This document shows positions 7,855-16,566 of a DNA stretch of 64,000 bases, one piece after another; the stretch's first letter is position 1, and the number at the start of each line of letters is the position of its first letter. Below the pieces are notes generated by a model that was given only the letters and a program-made list of their open reading frames with translations, made no database searches and was not told the origin of the DNA. The stretch covers positions 1 through 64,000 of the forward strand of contig WYBE01000031.1 in NCBI GenBank assembly GCA_011526045.1, given 5' to 3'. Origin of the DNA: Nevskiales bacterium. GTDB taxonomy: Bacteria; Pseudomonadota; Gammaproteobacteria; Steroidobacterales; GCA-2729495. A program made the translations under genes and the position numbers.

Positions 7855-9581
7855 CCGTCGGATTAGAAGGAGACTACCGCATGATGGCCCCCGGACATGC
7901 CGAACTCCACTATCGCGCCAGGTTCAACCTCTGCGCGAAGCAAGATGTTCCGCTCGAATGGGGCAATGTTGTCAGGCTGGTGCGATTCTGGGTCGGAAAC
8001 CGCGTGGAGCGGAACGACGCCTACACCGGCGGCAAGTGGTTTTTCATCGGCGGTGAATGGTCGCCGCCGGGCGGCCACGGCGTCCGAGTGCAAACGCAAC
8101 GATTCGTCGGCAAGGGTCAGGAGACGGCCCCCGAGCTGTGGGCCATGCGTTTTGAGCATCCGTGCCGGGATATTCCCCATCGGACGTGGCGCACGGACAT
8201 CGGATTGGTCCGGCTTGAAACCGGCGATCTGGAAGTATCGATCACGAATTGCCACTGGATCAGGCCGGGGTTCATTGGGGCCGAGCCGGCCAGCCCAACG
8301 CCCGCAGCGCCGGGCATCGTCCTGGACCTGATCGCCGATGATCGGTGGGAGGCGCGCCTTGGCGCGACGGCGCTCGCCAGCGAACCGCGTCCCCTTGCCG
8401 TCGGCGAGGGCATGACGCTGCGAAAGACGCTCGAAGATTCGTCACGGGCCTGTCCGCTCGTTTTCATCATGGGCGATCGGCACACGGGGCATCCACTTCT
8501 GAATGCGCATAGATTGGCGAAGTTGCTCGCCGGCACCGCCGTGATCTGCCTGGCAACGGCGAAGGAGATTGATGAAGAGTTGGAGTACACGATCCCCAAA
8601 GATTTTCGATGCTGGCCCGGCATGGTCCGCGTTTATCTTCCCGGCCTCAAATTCGACTCGCCGCGCGACGCGCGCCGCCATCGCTTCTTCCTGGCGCGTG
8701 ACATCACGGTCCTGGGCGCGCCCGTCGTCGAGAACCTGATCATCGAGGGACTTGCCCGTCGCTTCGTTCCCACTACGGGCACGTCGATTTCATCGATTGA
8801 CGACGTCGCGGATGCTGAACGGCGCGCGCACCTGGAGAGTGCCCTTCGTGCGGCGCGGGAAGGCGCGCAAGACAAGTCCTTTGTGGAGTTTTGCGACACG
8901 GAGGTCAAGCGGCTCGAGGCGGACAGCAAGGCATTTCGTGAACAACGAGACGAGGCCGCCGAGCGCGCGGAGAATGCGGACAACCTGCTGCGGACGGAGC
9001 GATACCTTCGGCAGGAAGCCGAGCGGCGCATGCGGATCGCCGAAGAATCGACGCGTCAGGGCCAGGAGTTGGTTCGCCTGACGGCCGAGAGGGGAATCCC
9101 TGTATCGTCGCTGAGCGAGGCTATCGGCCTGATCGAACGGATGTTTCCCAACAGGATCGTGTTCACTCCCGAGGCGCGTCAGTCGGCGGAAAAAGCCGGC
9201 TTCAACGATGAGGCGGACCTAATGCCCGATGCGTTTCGGCTGCTGTGGCACTTGGCGACCACCATGCACGACCTGTGCTTCGGCACGCAGCAGTATGTGG
9301 GAAAACTGGAAGACGCATTCCGGCAGCGGTCCGGCGGCATCGAAATCACGATGACGGAGAGGAAGTTAACGAAACAAGACAAGGAAGCGCGGGCGATGCG
9401 CCGGATTGTCTTCGAAGGCCAGGAACTTGATTGCACGCCGCATCTCAAGTTGGGCAACGATCCGGACACGTGTCTCCGCGTTCACTTCGCAAAGGCGAAG
9501 CGGACCAACGGCAATGAGGTCATCGTCATTGGTCACTGTGGCGACCACTTGAAGACCGCCGGCACAAGGAAGCGTGGGTGA
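7851..9581 (+). CDS. unrecognised 576-aa coiled-coil protein inside the Type I RM locus
   Basis: This protein starts within the preceding stop and its stop overlaps the start of hsdR, so it is fully embedded in the RM operon. Residues ~1-330 form a mixed region without a motif I can name. About 335-420 is a long charged coiled coil (for example EQRDEAAERAENADNLLRTE). A helical region follows. The C-terminal ~70 residues form a compact module with HLKLG, LRVHFAK and IVIGHCGDHL. That ending resembles small domains that close several defence-associated proteins, but I cannot assign it. The architecture suggests a multimeric accessory or independent antiphage factor. Confidence 0.7.
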   Translation: MTVGLEGDYRMMAPGHAELHYRARFNLCAKQDVPLEWGNVVRLVRFWVGNRVERNDAYTGGKWFFIGGEWSPPGGHGVRVQTQRFVGKGQETAPELWAMRFEHPCRDIPHRTWRTDIGLVRLETGDLEVSITNCHWIRPGFIGAEPASPTPAAPGIVLDLIADDRWEARLGATALASEPRPLAVGEGMTLRKTLEDSSRACPLVFIMGDRHTGHPLLNAHRLAKLLAGTAVICLATAKEIDEELEYTIPKDFRCWPGMVRVYLPGLKFDSPRDARRHRFFLARDITVLGAPVVENLIIEGLARRFVPTTGTSISSIDDVADAERRAHLESALRAAREGAQDKSFVEFCDTEVKRLEADSKAFREQRDEAAERAENADNLLRTERYLRQEAERRMRIAEESTRQGQELVRLTAERGIPVSSLSEAIGLIERMFPNRIVFTPEARQSAEKAGFNDEADLMPDAFRLLWHLATTMHDLCFGTQQYVGKLEDAFRQRSGGIEITMTERKLTKQDKEARAMRRIVFEGQELDCTPHLKLGNDPDTCLRVHFAKAKRTNGNEVIVIGHCGDHLKTAGTRKRG

Positions 9582-12500
9582 TGTCAGGGCATCGTGGCAC
9601 AGAGACGACCTTCGAACTGACCACCATCGAGCGGTTGGAGCGGGAGGGGTACGTCTGGCAGTCGGGGCCGGATATCCAGCGGGCGCATGACGAGGTCGTG
9701 ATGAAGGATGTGTTGCGCGAGAACCTCGCCGCGCGCTATCCCGACCTGCCGCCACGGGCGCTCGACGAAGCCGTCGCCCGCATCGCCAGGCCCGAAGGCG
9801 TGGACACGCTGCGCCGCAACATGGCCTTTCACGAGATGCTCGTGCGGGGGATCGAGTTGCCGATCGATCTGCCCGGCGGCAAAAAGACCCACCGGCACAT
9901 TCATCCGATCGACTGGGACCGGCCCGGCCTGAACGACTGGCGCGTCATCAACCAGTTGCCCATCCACGGTCAGAACGACCGCCGGCCCGACATCCTGATC
10001 TACATCAACGGCCTGCCGCTGGTGGTCTTCGAGCTGAAAAACCCATACTCGGATCAGCCGACGGTCGATGACGCCTACAACCAGATTCAGCACTACCGCT
10101 ACGAGATTCCGCAGCTCTTCGACTACAACGCGCTGGTGGTTGTGTCCGACGGCGTGACGACGCTGCACGGCATGTGGCCCGCCAGCGACGAGTGGTACGC
10201 CCCGTGGAAGAGCATTGATGGCTTTGAGATCGAACCCAACACGACGGGCAGCATGAAGACGCTGGTCGAGGGCTTGTTCCCAAAGGACCGGCTGCTGTCG
10301 TACCTGCGGGATTTCATCGTCTTCGAGGTCGCCAACGAGAAGATCGCCAAGAAGGGCGCGAAGTACCACCAGTTCTTCGCGGCGCGCTTGGCGGCGCACA
10401 AGACCATCGAGACGTTTACGGCGGGCAAGGACAAACGCATCGGCGTCATCTGGCACACGACGGGGTCGGGCAAGAGCTTGTCGATGGCCTTCCTTGTGGG
10501 CATCCTGCGGCGTGCGCCGGAATTGCAGAATCCGTCGTTCGTCATCCAAGTGGACCGCAATGATCTGGACGATCAGTTGCACGACCAGTTCGTCGCGGCG
10601 CGGGCGCTCGTGGGCGACGTGAAGCACGCCGAGAGCGTAGATGATCTGCGGGCGCTGCTGAAGACCGAGGGCGGCGAGGTGATCTTCACCACCATCGAAA
10701 AGTTCCGCCTGAAGACGGGGCCGGACGGCAGAATCCTCGAGGTCGAGCACCCGGTGCTGTCGGAGCGCTCGAACCTGGTGATCATCGCCGACGAGGCCCA
10801 CCGGTCGCAGTACGGATTCAAGGAGGGGTATGCCCGCTACCTGGCCGAGGCGCTGCCCAACGCCCGGCGCATCGGGTTCACCGGCACGCCGATCAGTTTC
10901 TCGGGCGCGGACACTGTCGAGGTGTTCGGTGAATTGATCCACACCTATGACATTAAGCAGAGCCAGGAAGACAAGGCCACGGTGCCGATCTTCTACGCGC
11001 CGCGTCAGATCAAGCTGCACCTGGGGCAGAAGGACATCGACGCGGCGCTGAAGGAGATTACCGACGAACATCCGGTCTCGGACCTGGAGCGCCGCAAGAG
11101 TCAGTGGGCGGCGCTCGCGGCAGCGGCCGGTGCGAAGGATCGCGTCGAGGAATTGGCCAGGGACTTGCTGGCCCATTTTCTCGACCGCACAGCGACGCTG
11201 GCGGGCAAAGCGATGGTCGTTTGCATGATCCGCGCGAATTGTGTCAAGCTCTACGACGAATTGAAGAAGTTGGCGCACTGCCCGGAGATCAAGGTCGTCA
11301 TGACCGGGAATCTCGGCGAAGACCCGCCGGAGTGGGCGCGAGATGGTCACCTCACCACGAAGGTGCAGCGAGACCTGATCAAGAAGCGGATGGTGGACCC
11401 CGACGACCCGTTGAAAATGGTCATCGTCTGCGACATGTGGCTGACCGGCACGGACATCCCGTGCCTGCATACCTTGTATGTAGACAAGCCGATGCAGGGC
11501 CACAGCATGATCCAGGCGATCTCGCGCGTGAATCGCGTATTTCGTGACAAGCCGCACGGACTGATCGTGGACTACATCGGTATCGGCGACGATCTACGTG
11601 AAGCGACGGGGAAATACACCAGCGGCGGCGGCAAGAGCGAGCCTGCGCCCGGTGTCGAGGAAGAGGCTCGTCCACTCTTCATGGCGTGCATCGAAGCCAT
11701 TCGTCAGATCTTGCCGGCGGACAAAAAATACGGCGGCTGGCGGAAAATGTCCCAGATCGAAATGGAGGACCTCTACGCCTTCGTTTACGGCGTCCTGGCT
11801 GATGACGACGAGCGCCGCGATGGCTTTCTCGCGGCCGAACTGCGGCTAAGCAGCGCCTTCTTGCTGGTCAAGCACTTGGACGATTGTCGTGTGTTCGCCG
11901 ACGAGATCATCTTCTACCAGCGAGTGCGTAAGCAGATTCTCAAGGCGCTGCCGAGCAAGAAGCCGCGGCGCGACTTGGAGCAGGCGGTGCGCGACTTGGT
12001 GGACGACACTGTCGAATCTGAGGGCGTCGTCGACATCTTCAAGGCGGCGGGGCTCGAAAAGGCTGACGTGTCGATCCTGGACGACAACTTCCTCCAGACT
12101 TTCAAGGATCGGCCGCAGGAGAACTTGCGCCTCAAACTGCTGGAGCAGTTGTTACGCGATGAAATTCAGATTCGGCAGAAGAAGAATCTCGCCAAGGCCC
12201 GCTCGTTCCGCGAAATGCTAGAGGCCACGCTGAAGAAGTACCACAACCGACTGATCGACGCGGCGGCGGTCATCAAGTCGTTGATCCAGATCAAGAAGGA
12301 CATGGACTCCGAACAGCAGCGGGCGGCAGCATTGAACCTGGAGCCGGAGGAGCTTGCCTTCTACGACGCAGTCGCGGCGAATGCAGAACGATTGTACGAC
12401 CAGGTATTTCTGCGCGAGCTGATCCACGACGTCGTACAGGTCATCAAGCGGAATCTGAAGGTCGATTGGACGCAACCACACCGCGAGGACGTGAAGGCCG

Positions 12501-12628
12501 AAGTCCGGGCCGCCGTTAAGCGTGTGCTGCGAAATCGTGGGGTTCGCGCCGAGGACTTCGATCAGTTTGTGGAGCAGTTCATGGCACAGGCGGTTGCATT
12601 ATTCGCGGATTGGCCGATCGCGGCCTAG
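9578..12628 (+). CDS. hsdR: Type I restriction enzyme, motor/endonuclease subunit
   Basis: HsdR is the ATP-driven translocase and nuclease of the Type I complex. The 1016-aa protein has the N-terminal nuclease domain with the PD..ExK pattern (PDILIYINGLPLVVFELKN, about residues 137-155) and QIQHY nearby. The SF2 motor has Walker A TTGSGKS (about 294-300), DEAH at about 405, and IGFTGTPI. The later motif QAISRVNRVF is the motif VI-like region. The extended C-terminus is helical. It starts at GTG 9578, with an ATG as the very next codon. A complete hsdMSR set means that the system could be active. Confidence 0.95.
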   Translation: MMSGHRGTETTFELTTIERLEREGYVWQSGPDIQRAHDEVVMKDVLRENLAARYPDLPPRALDEAVARIARPEGVDTLRRNMAFHEMLVRGIELPIDLPGGKKTHRHIHPIDWDRPGLNDWRVINQLPIHGQNDRRPDILIYINGLPLVVFELKNPYSDQPTVDDAYNQIQHYRYEIPQLFDYNALVVVSDGVTTLHGMWPASDEWYAPWKSIDGFEIEPNTTGSMKTLVEGLFPKDRLLSYLRDFIVFEVANEKIAKKGAKYHQFFAARLAAHKTIETFTAGKDKRIGVIWHTTGSGKSLSMAFLVGILRRAPELQNPSFVIQVDRNDLDDQLHDQFVAARALVGDVKHAESVDDLRALLKTEGGEVIFTTIEKFRLKTGPDGRILEVEHPVLSERSNLVIIADEAHRSQYGFKEGYARYLAEALPNARRIGFTGTPISFSGADTVEVFGELIHTYDIKQSQEDKATVPIFYAPRQIKLHLGQKDIDAALKEITDEHPVSDLERRKSQWAALAAAAGAKDRVEELARDLLAHFLDRTATLAGKAMVVCMIRANCVKLYDELKKLAHCPEIKVVMTGNLGEDPPEWARDGHLTTKVQRDLIKKRMVDPDDPLKMVIVCDMWLTGTDIPCLHTLYVDKPMQGHSMIQAISRVNRVFRDKPHGLIVDYIGIGDDLREATGKYTSGGGKSEPAPGVEEEARPLFMACIEAIRQILPADKKYGGWRKMSQIEMEDLYAFVYGVLADDDERRDGFLAAELRLSSAFLLVKHLDDCRVFADEIIFYQRVRKQILKALPSKKPRRDLEQAVRDLVDDTVESEGVVDIFKAAGLEKADVSILDDNFLQTFKDRPQENLRLKLLEQLLRDEIQIRQKKNLAKARSFREMLEATLKKYHNRLIDAAAVIKSLIQIKKDMDSEQQRAAALNLEPEELAFYDAVAANAERLYDQVFLRELIHDVVQVIKRNLKVDWTQPHREDVKAEVRAAVKRVLRNRGVRAEDFDQFVEQFMAQAVALFADWPIAA

Positions 12629-12708
12629 ACGCACCGTGGAGCGGAAATGGCTTTGAAAGTTGAACAGCGCAATTATGTGAACGGAAGCTCGCGCATGAGG
12701 CTTTTCGC

Positions 12709-13071
12709 ATGACGGACAAGCCCGGCAAACATTTCGGACAAGTCCTACGCGAAGCGCGCGTTGCCAAAGGTATCAGCCTTCGGAAGTTCGCCGAGCTGGT
12801 CGGCATCAGCCCAACTTACCTGTCCCAGGTCGAGCAGGGCAACGTCGATCCACCGACGGCTGAGCGTGTCCGCAAGATGGCGGAGATTCTCAGCGCGAAT
12901 ATCGACGAGTGGACCGCGCTGGCGGGCCGTGTGCAGGAGGATCTGCCACGCATCATCCAGAGCCGGCCGAATACGATTCCCGAGTTGCTTAGGACCACCA
13001 AGTCGCTGACGCCGGAGCAGGTCCGCCAACTTCTCGACCAAGCGAAGAAGATGAAAGACGAAGGTGAATGA
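12709..13071 (+). CDS. XRE-family transcriptional regulator
   Basis: This 120-aa protein carries a Cro/C1-type helix-turn-helix at about residues 10-65: LREARVAKGISLRKFAELVG, then ISPTYLSQVEQGNVDPP. The C-terminal ~50 residues are helical and charged. Its stop overlaps the start of the ImmA/IrrE peptidase gene by four bases. XRE plus ImmA/IrrE pairs are known from ICEBs1-type mobile elements, where the peptidase cleaves the repressor, and from toxin-antitoxin-like pairs. It could therefore repress element genes. The binding site is not identified. Confidence 0.88.
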   Translation: MTDKPGKHFGQVLREARVAKGISLRKFAELVGISPTYLSQVEQGNVDPPTAERVRKMAEILSANIDEWTALAGRVQEDLPRIIQSRPNTIPELLRTTKSLTPEQVRQLLDQAKKMKDEGE

Positions 13072-13787
13072 TGGCGCGAACGAAGGCGACATCCACACGA
13101 TTCAAAGTTCCGTACCTGCGAGAGAAGGACATTGAGGCAGAGGCCCAGTTGCTTCTGGATGAGTATGCGCTGACGGGCAAGTGGACGGTCTCCGCGCCCG
13201 TGCCGGTCGAGAACGTTATCGAGTTGCATCTGAAACTGGCGTTCGCCATCGAAGACCTGCGGGCGCTACTGTCGGTCGACGATGTGCTTGGTGCGATCTG
13301 GTTCACGGAGAAAGAGGTGCGCGTCGACGTTCGACTCGATCCATCGGCCAATCCGGCGTTGCTTGGCCGCTACAGGTTCACGCTCGCCCACGAGGTCGGT
13401 CACTGGCGGCTCCATCGCACGCACTTTCAGGATGATCCGAGCCAGGCGAAGCTGTTCGACGGTCGAGGTCGGCCTGCGTTTGTCTGCCGATCCTCGGAGA
13501 AGCCGCCGGAAGAGTGGCAGGCAGACTTCTTCGCGGGCTGCATGTTGATGCCGCGCGCGTTGGTGCGGTCCGCGTGGCAAGCGTGGCATGGCAATCTTGA
13601 TCCGGTTGCCGTGCAACAGTTGCCTGGCGTTACAAACAGTACTGATTCAAAGGGGAATGAGAATGCGACGCTGGAGAGATTCTGTCGTCCGTTCGCCGGC
13701 CAGTTTGAAGTGTCGGCGGAAGCCATGCGCATTCGGCTGGAGAATCTTGGTTTTCTGCTGCGCGATGTGCCGAACATGCTCTTTTGA
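13068..13787 (+). CDS. ImmA/IrrE family metallo-endopeptidase
   Basis: This is a 239-aa zinc-dependent peptidase of the ImmA/IrrE family. The HExxH motif is HEVGH at residues 108-112 in RFTLAHEVGHWRLH. A later conserved stretch, EWQADFFAGCMLMPRALV, provides the third zinc ligand region typical of the family. The last ~60 residues are more variable. It is coupled to the XRE gene. The established model is that such peptidases inactivate the partner repressor upon a signal, which would switch on mobile-element genes. A strong terminator directly follows the stop. Confidence 0.88.
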   Translation: MMARTKATSTRFKVPYLREKDIEAEAQLLLDEYALTGKWTVSAPVPVENVIELHLKLAFAIEDLRALLSVDDVLGAIWFTEKEVRVDVRLDPSANPALLGRYRFTLAHEVGHWRLHRTHFQDDPSQAKLFDGRGRPAFVCRSSEKPPEEWQADFFAGCMLMPRALVRSAWQAWHGNLDPVAVQQLPGVTNSTDSKGNENATLERFCRPFAGQFEVSAEAMRIRLENLGFLLRDVPNMLF

Positions 13788-13811
13788 GCGCTCGGCTGCG
13801 CGTTTTTTTTT
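13788..13811 (+). terminator. rho-independent terminator after the ImmA/IrrE gene
   Basis: A short stem GCGC (13788-13791) with GCGC (13798-13801) around the loop TCGGCT is followed by G and nine T residues (13803-13811). It starts at the base after the TGA. The stem is only four G-C pairs, but the long T run makes it convincing. It would end transcription from the RM/XRE operon. Confidence 0.7.
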
Positions 13812-14213
13812 GTTCGCCTTGTTCACTGTTCATGGTACATGGACGCACTTGGGTTACATCGGGAACACGACCAGTTTCGCGCGGCAATGGAAGCACAACG
13901 CGTCTTCACTGGTCTTGTTTTCGCCTAGCGTATAAGTATCCGCAGACCGAATACTACAAGAAAAAAACTGGAGAAGTTATTGAGCAAGACAGAATCGTGA
14001 TGCGCAAGATTCAACAATCCACTTGGTTCATGTTGCGCATAACTCATTGCAACACAACATGTTATGAAGATTGACGACCCGACCAGACCGGCAACAGAAG
14101 TCAGTATTTACGGTCAGCGTAAATGTTTTCGGCAACCGAAAAAACACGTTGACACAGATCATGGGCAATGCTACCCTCTCTTCGAAGGCGTAAACGCCGA
14201 AAGGAATCAAATC
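13812..14213 (+). promoter_or_regulatory. non-coding, relatively AT-rich region with promoter and inverted repeats before the 308-aa gene
   Basis: No gene is convincing in this stretch. Near its end lies a good sigma70-like promoter: TTGACA at 14149-14154, 17-nt spacer, TACCCT at 14172-14177. Just upstream is the inverted repeat TTTTCGG-CAA-CCGAAAA (about 14126-14142). Just downstream is GGCGT-AA-ACGCC (14188-14199). Both could be operators flanking the promoter. The start codon at 14214 follows an AAAGGA ribosome site. Confidence 0.6.
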
Positions 14214-15140
14214 ATGCAAACCACAATGAACGACCCGGAAACCGCAGTTGCTAACGACCCACAGAACGACGTCGAACCAGAGAACGGCGAAGCCCCGACT
14301 GGTGGGGACGAGATCACGCAAGCAGCCAAGGCGGCGCGCAAGCGACAGCACGGAAAGGGTTTCATTTACTGGAGCCTCCGCGACGCAGACGACGCGCTGA
14401 GAAAGATCGACCACCATGCCAAGCGCATGTCGAAGGACGGTTTCGCCCGCGCGCTCGGGCACAAGAAAGCGGAGGGAAGATTCTTCAACAAGCTTGATGC
14501 TTTGAAGCTCTACAAGCTGGCCGAAGATGATGCCGACGATGTCGTACTGACCGGGCTGGCTGTCGACATGCTTTACGGGGGAAGCGAGGCCACGAGGACC
14601 AAGGCCCGATCCACGGCGTTCCTCTCCTACGAGGATTTCAGCAAGACGTTCGCCGAGTGTCCCAAGGGCCAGGACCATCCTCTCGAATATGTAATCGATT
14701 TCGTCAAGGGCAAGTTGGGGATTGCCAACGAGGTTGATCGGTTCAAGCGCCTCTTCCTTGAATCGGCGCACTTCGCCGGCCTCATAGAGGGCGAATTGGA
14801 CCCCGCGGCCAAGACGATTCGACTTCGACATGCAACGCCGCAGTCGACAGGCAGCGACAGTACAAGTACGACCTCAGGCGAGCGGAAGTCGGAGTCCGGA
14901 TTCGAGGTCATCGGTGGAAATCAAGCAGCCGAGATGCTCGCAGCATTCGGACTGTCATCTTACGCGGATCGAGCCGAGGTCGCCCAGAAGGTCTCTGGCA
15001 GGGTGTCGCAGCGATATGACGAAGGGCAACTCACGCTCGAGGTCAATCGCCCGATTCGCGTCGTGATCAAGAATACGGACCTGTTGATGGACCTGCCTGA
15101 GATCGTGAAGGCCATGCGGCAAAAAGGACTGGCAATTTGA
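14214..15140 (+). CDS. unrecognised 308-aa protein
   Basis: I do not recognise this protein. The first ~45 residues are acidic and disordered (many Asn, Asp and Glu). The body (about 45-190) is alpha-helical and charged, for example KGFIYWSLRDADDALRKIDH and FSKTFAECPKGQDHPLEYVI. A Ser/Thr-rich linker lies near 215. The C-terminal ~85 residues look like a separate module ending in KNTDLLMDLPEIVKAMRQKG. I prefer ATG 14214 to an upstream in-frame ATG at 14064 because it lies behind the promoter and a ribosome site. It is a single-gene unit with its own promoter and terminator, so it may be a lysogeny-type cargo or regulator gene. Confidence 0.7.
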   Translation: MQTTMNDPETAVANDPQNDVEPENGEAPTGGDEITQAAKAARKRQHGKGFIYWSLRDADDALRKIDHHAKRMSKDGFARALGHKKAEGRFFNKLDALKLYKLAEDDADDVVLTGLAVDMLYGGSEATRTKARSTAFLSYEDFSKTFAECPKGQDHPLEYVIDFVKGKLGIANEVDRFKRLFLESAHFAGLIEGELDPAAKTIRLRHATPQSTGSDSTSTTSGERKSESGFEVIGGNQAAEMLAAFGLSSYADRAEVAQKVSGRVSQRYDEGQLTLEVNRPIRVVIKNTDLLMDLPEIVKAMRQKGLAI

Positions 15141-15146
15141 TGCAAA

Positions 15147-15184
15147 CGCCCGACCCCAGTTGCTGCTGAGGCCGGGCGCTTTTT
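15147..15184 (+). terminator. rho-independent terminator after the 308-aa gene
   Basis: The stem CGCCCG (15147-15152) pairs with CGGGCG (15173-15178), closing a 20-nt loop. It is followed by C and TTTTT (15180-15184). It sits six bases after the stop codon and isolates this gene from the DUF2292/sigma units downstream. Confidence 0.75.
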
Positions 15185-15478
15185 GATTCTCCCGAGTCAA
15201 CGGCGGTGCCGCCGACCGGGATGCCGGGACCAAGCCCCGGACTTGTACTGGACAGTTCAAGTCTATCCAGGGGCCCTGCCGGCGACAAGAACAGAGCGGG
15301 ATCTTCTCTGAGTTTTTGACGAGGCGAACCTCATCGGATCAGAGCGAGGAGATTCCGCGCACAGGGACAACGAAACGACATGGATGCGTCACGTCAGGAA
15401 CGGAGTTCTCAAATGCTCTTTCGGCATCGCGATGCCGGGCGGGCGCGCGATCCACCGACCAAGGGATTGACGAAACGC
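15185..15478 (+). other. intergenic region before the first DUF2292-like gene
   Basis: I see no convincing gene here apart from a possible N-terminal extension of the next gene from an in-frame ATG at 15380. Several short GC-rich hairpins are possible (for example CGGGACCAAGCCCCG near 15228), and there is a weak promoter-like arrangement around 15245-15275. Nothing is strong enough to call. Confidence 0.4.
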
Positions 15479-15787
15479 ATGTTGAAACCAAGTGAACAGC
15501 GTTTGATCGAGATCGCTCGCGACGTCGGGTATGGAACCGTGCCCAACATCCAGGTTCACAATGGCGAGTTGGAGCTTGGCGCAAAGGTGAAAACGAAGCG
15601 AAAGCACCGGCTCGGCAAGAATGACGGAGGGCGTTGCACGCAGGCTGTCTCCGACGATTACATGCTAAAGCAGCAGCATGTGGACTTGATCGAGAAGATC
15701 CGTCGCATCAAGGACGGAGTCGTGAGCATCGAAATCCAGGACGGATTGCCCGTGGACCTCACAGTCGAGGAGGACGTGGGAATCTGA
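15479..15787 (+). CDS. small protein with two DUF2292-like repeats, copy A
   Basis: This 102-aa protein contains two related units: LIEIARDVGYGTVPNIQVHN near the start and LIEKIRRIKDGVVSIEIQDG near the end, joined by a basic linker with KTKRKHRLGKNDGGRC. The unit resembles DUF2292 (a short helix plus the strand pattern 'hxIxIQDGxhh'). The start is uncertain: ATG 15479 matches the conserved core MLKPSE shared with copy B, whereas ATG 15380 would add 33 residues. It is followed by the structured RNA and sigma gene A. Its function is unknown; the repeated association suggests that it belongs to the same regulatory unit. Confidence 0.7.
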   Translation: MLKPSEQRLIEIARDVGYGTVPNIQVHNGELELGAKVKTKRKHRLGKNDGGRCTQAVSDDYMLKQQHVDLIEKIRRIKDGVVSIEIQDGLPVDLTVEEDVGI

Positions 15788-15843
15788 CGCCGTTCAAATC
15801 GTAACGTACGGAAACACTGTAAACAGAAGACTCGCCAACTGAC

Positions 15844-15990
15844 TGGCCGTGAGTGCGGAGGTCATTGGGTGTCGCCGATTCCGGCGAACGCTCAACCCTC
15901 TGCTTCGCGGCCAGCGCTCTTTCTGCGCGCTGATTCGGCTGACACCCAGACGCCCCTGCCTCCGGCCCACCGGAGACAATCATGGGCGTC
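15844..15990 (+). ncRNA. structured leader RNA of sigma gene A (candidate cis-regulatory switch)
   Basis: This segment is conserved with 17512-17656 although both flanks have diverged. Visible helices are: A, TGGCCGTGA (15844-15852) with TCGCGGCCA (15905-15913, one U-G pair); B, GGGTGTC-GCCGA (15867-15878) with TCGGC-T-GACACCC (15935-15947); a local hairpin GCCG-ATTC-CGGC (15874-15885); C, GACGCCC (15949-15955) with GGGCGTC (15984-15990), which overlaps the start codon; and an inner hairpin CTCCGG/CCGGAG (15960-15975) that hides the GGAG ribosome site. Helix B crosses helix A and shares bases with the local hairpin, so alternative folds are likely. Translational control of the sigma gene is inferred. 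Confidence 0.65.
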
Positions 15991-16566
15991 ACGCCAAATC
16001 GCGATGCGGTCCTGACCGCATACGCACAATCGTTGATCAAATTCAAGGCCCGTCAACTCTCTCGAAGACCCGGATTCACGAGATCCGACCAGGAAGACCT
16101 CGAGCAGGACTTGACCGCGCACCTGCTCACTCAGGCTCATCACTTTGATCCAGCTCGGGGCTCGGCAAACACATTCGCCGAGCGAGTGATCAAGTCAGCC
16201 ATTGCGATGATGCTGCGCGGACGTCGTCGCCAAAAACGTGCGGCTGGGCTCGCAGCGCAATCGCTGGAGCGCACGTTCGTACAACTCGACCTCGGGCTTC
16301 AGTCACTTCGGGATTCGCTGAGTGCGGCGGATCATCAGCGCCGCACCGGCAATGATGGCGGCGACGAAGATCGCGGGGAATTGGTGGCTGCCGTCACCGA
16401 GGCCTTCAGAAATCTGCCACCGGACCTGCGGGAAATCTGCAGACGACTCAGCGATGGTACAGCCTCATCCGTCGCTCGCGACCTGGGGATATCCCGACAT
16501 CAGCTCCGACTCGCTATCAATCGTGTACGCCAACACTTTGAAGACGCGGACCTCGGTAGCCCGTAA
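15982..16566 (+). CDS. sigma-70-like RNA polymerase sigma factor, copy A
   Basis: This 194-aa protein resembles a short (ECF-like) sigma factor that would direct RNA polymerase to element promoters. Region 2 is visible at about residues 25-80 (DQEDLEQDLTAHLLTQAHHF, FDPARGSANTFAERVIKSAI). Region 4 with its helix-turn-helix lies at about 140-188 (LPPDLREICRRLS, then SSVARDLGISRHQLRLAINR). The linker is longer than region 3-less ECF factors need. The start ATG lies in a hairpin (see the leader RNA). A similar factor is encoded at 17650. A role in timed activation of phage or late genes is likely but inferred. Confidence 0.82.
   Translation: MGVTPNRDAVLTAYAQSLIKFKARQLSRRPGFTRSDQEDLEQDLTAHLLTQAHHFDPARGSANTFAERVIKSAIAMMLRGRRRQKRAAGLAAQSLERTFVQLDLGLQSLRDSLSAADHQRRTGNDGGDEDRGELVAAVTEAFRNLPPDLREICRRLSDGTASSVARDLGISRHQLRLAINRVRQHFEDADLGSP

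Noticed and set aside
9584..11557. 657-codon open frame on the minus strand within hsdR
   Set aside because: Antisense shadow of a GC-rich gene; hsdR shows all its motifs on the plus strand.
13784..14074. 96-codon frame after the ImmA/IrrE gene, and a YIGNTTSFARQWKH stretch in another frame
   Set aside because: The first crosses the terminator; the second faintly recalls a GIY-YIG motif but has no catalytic context and no start.
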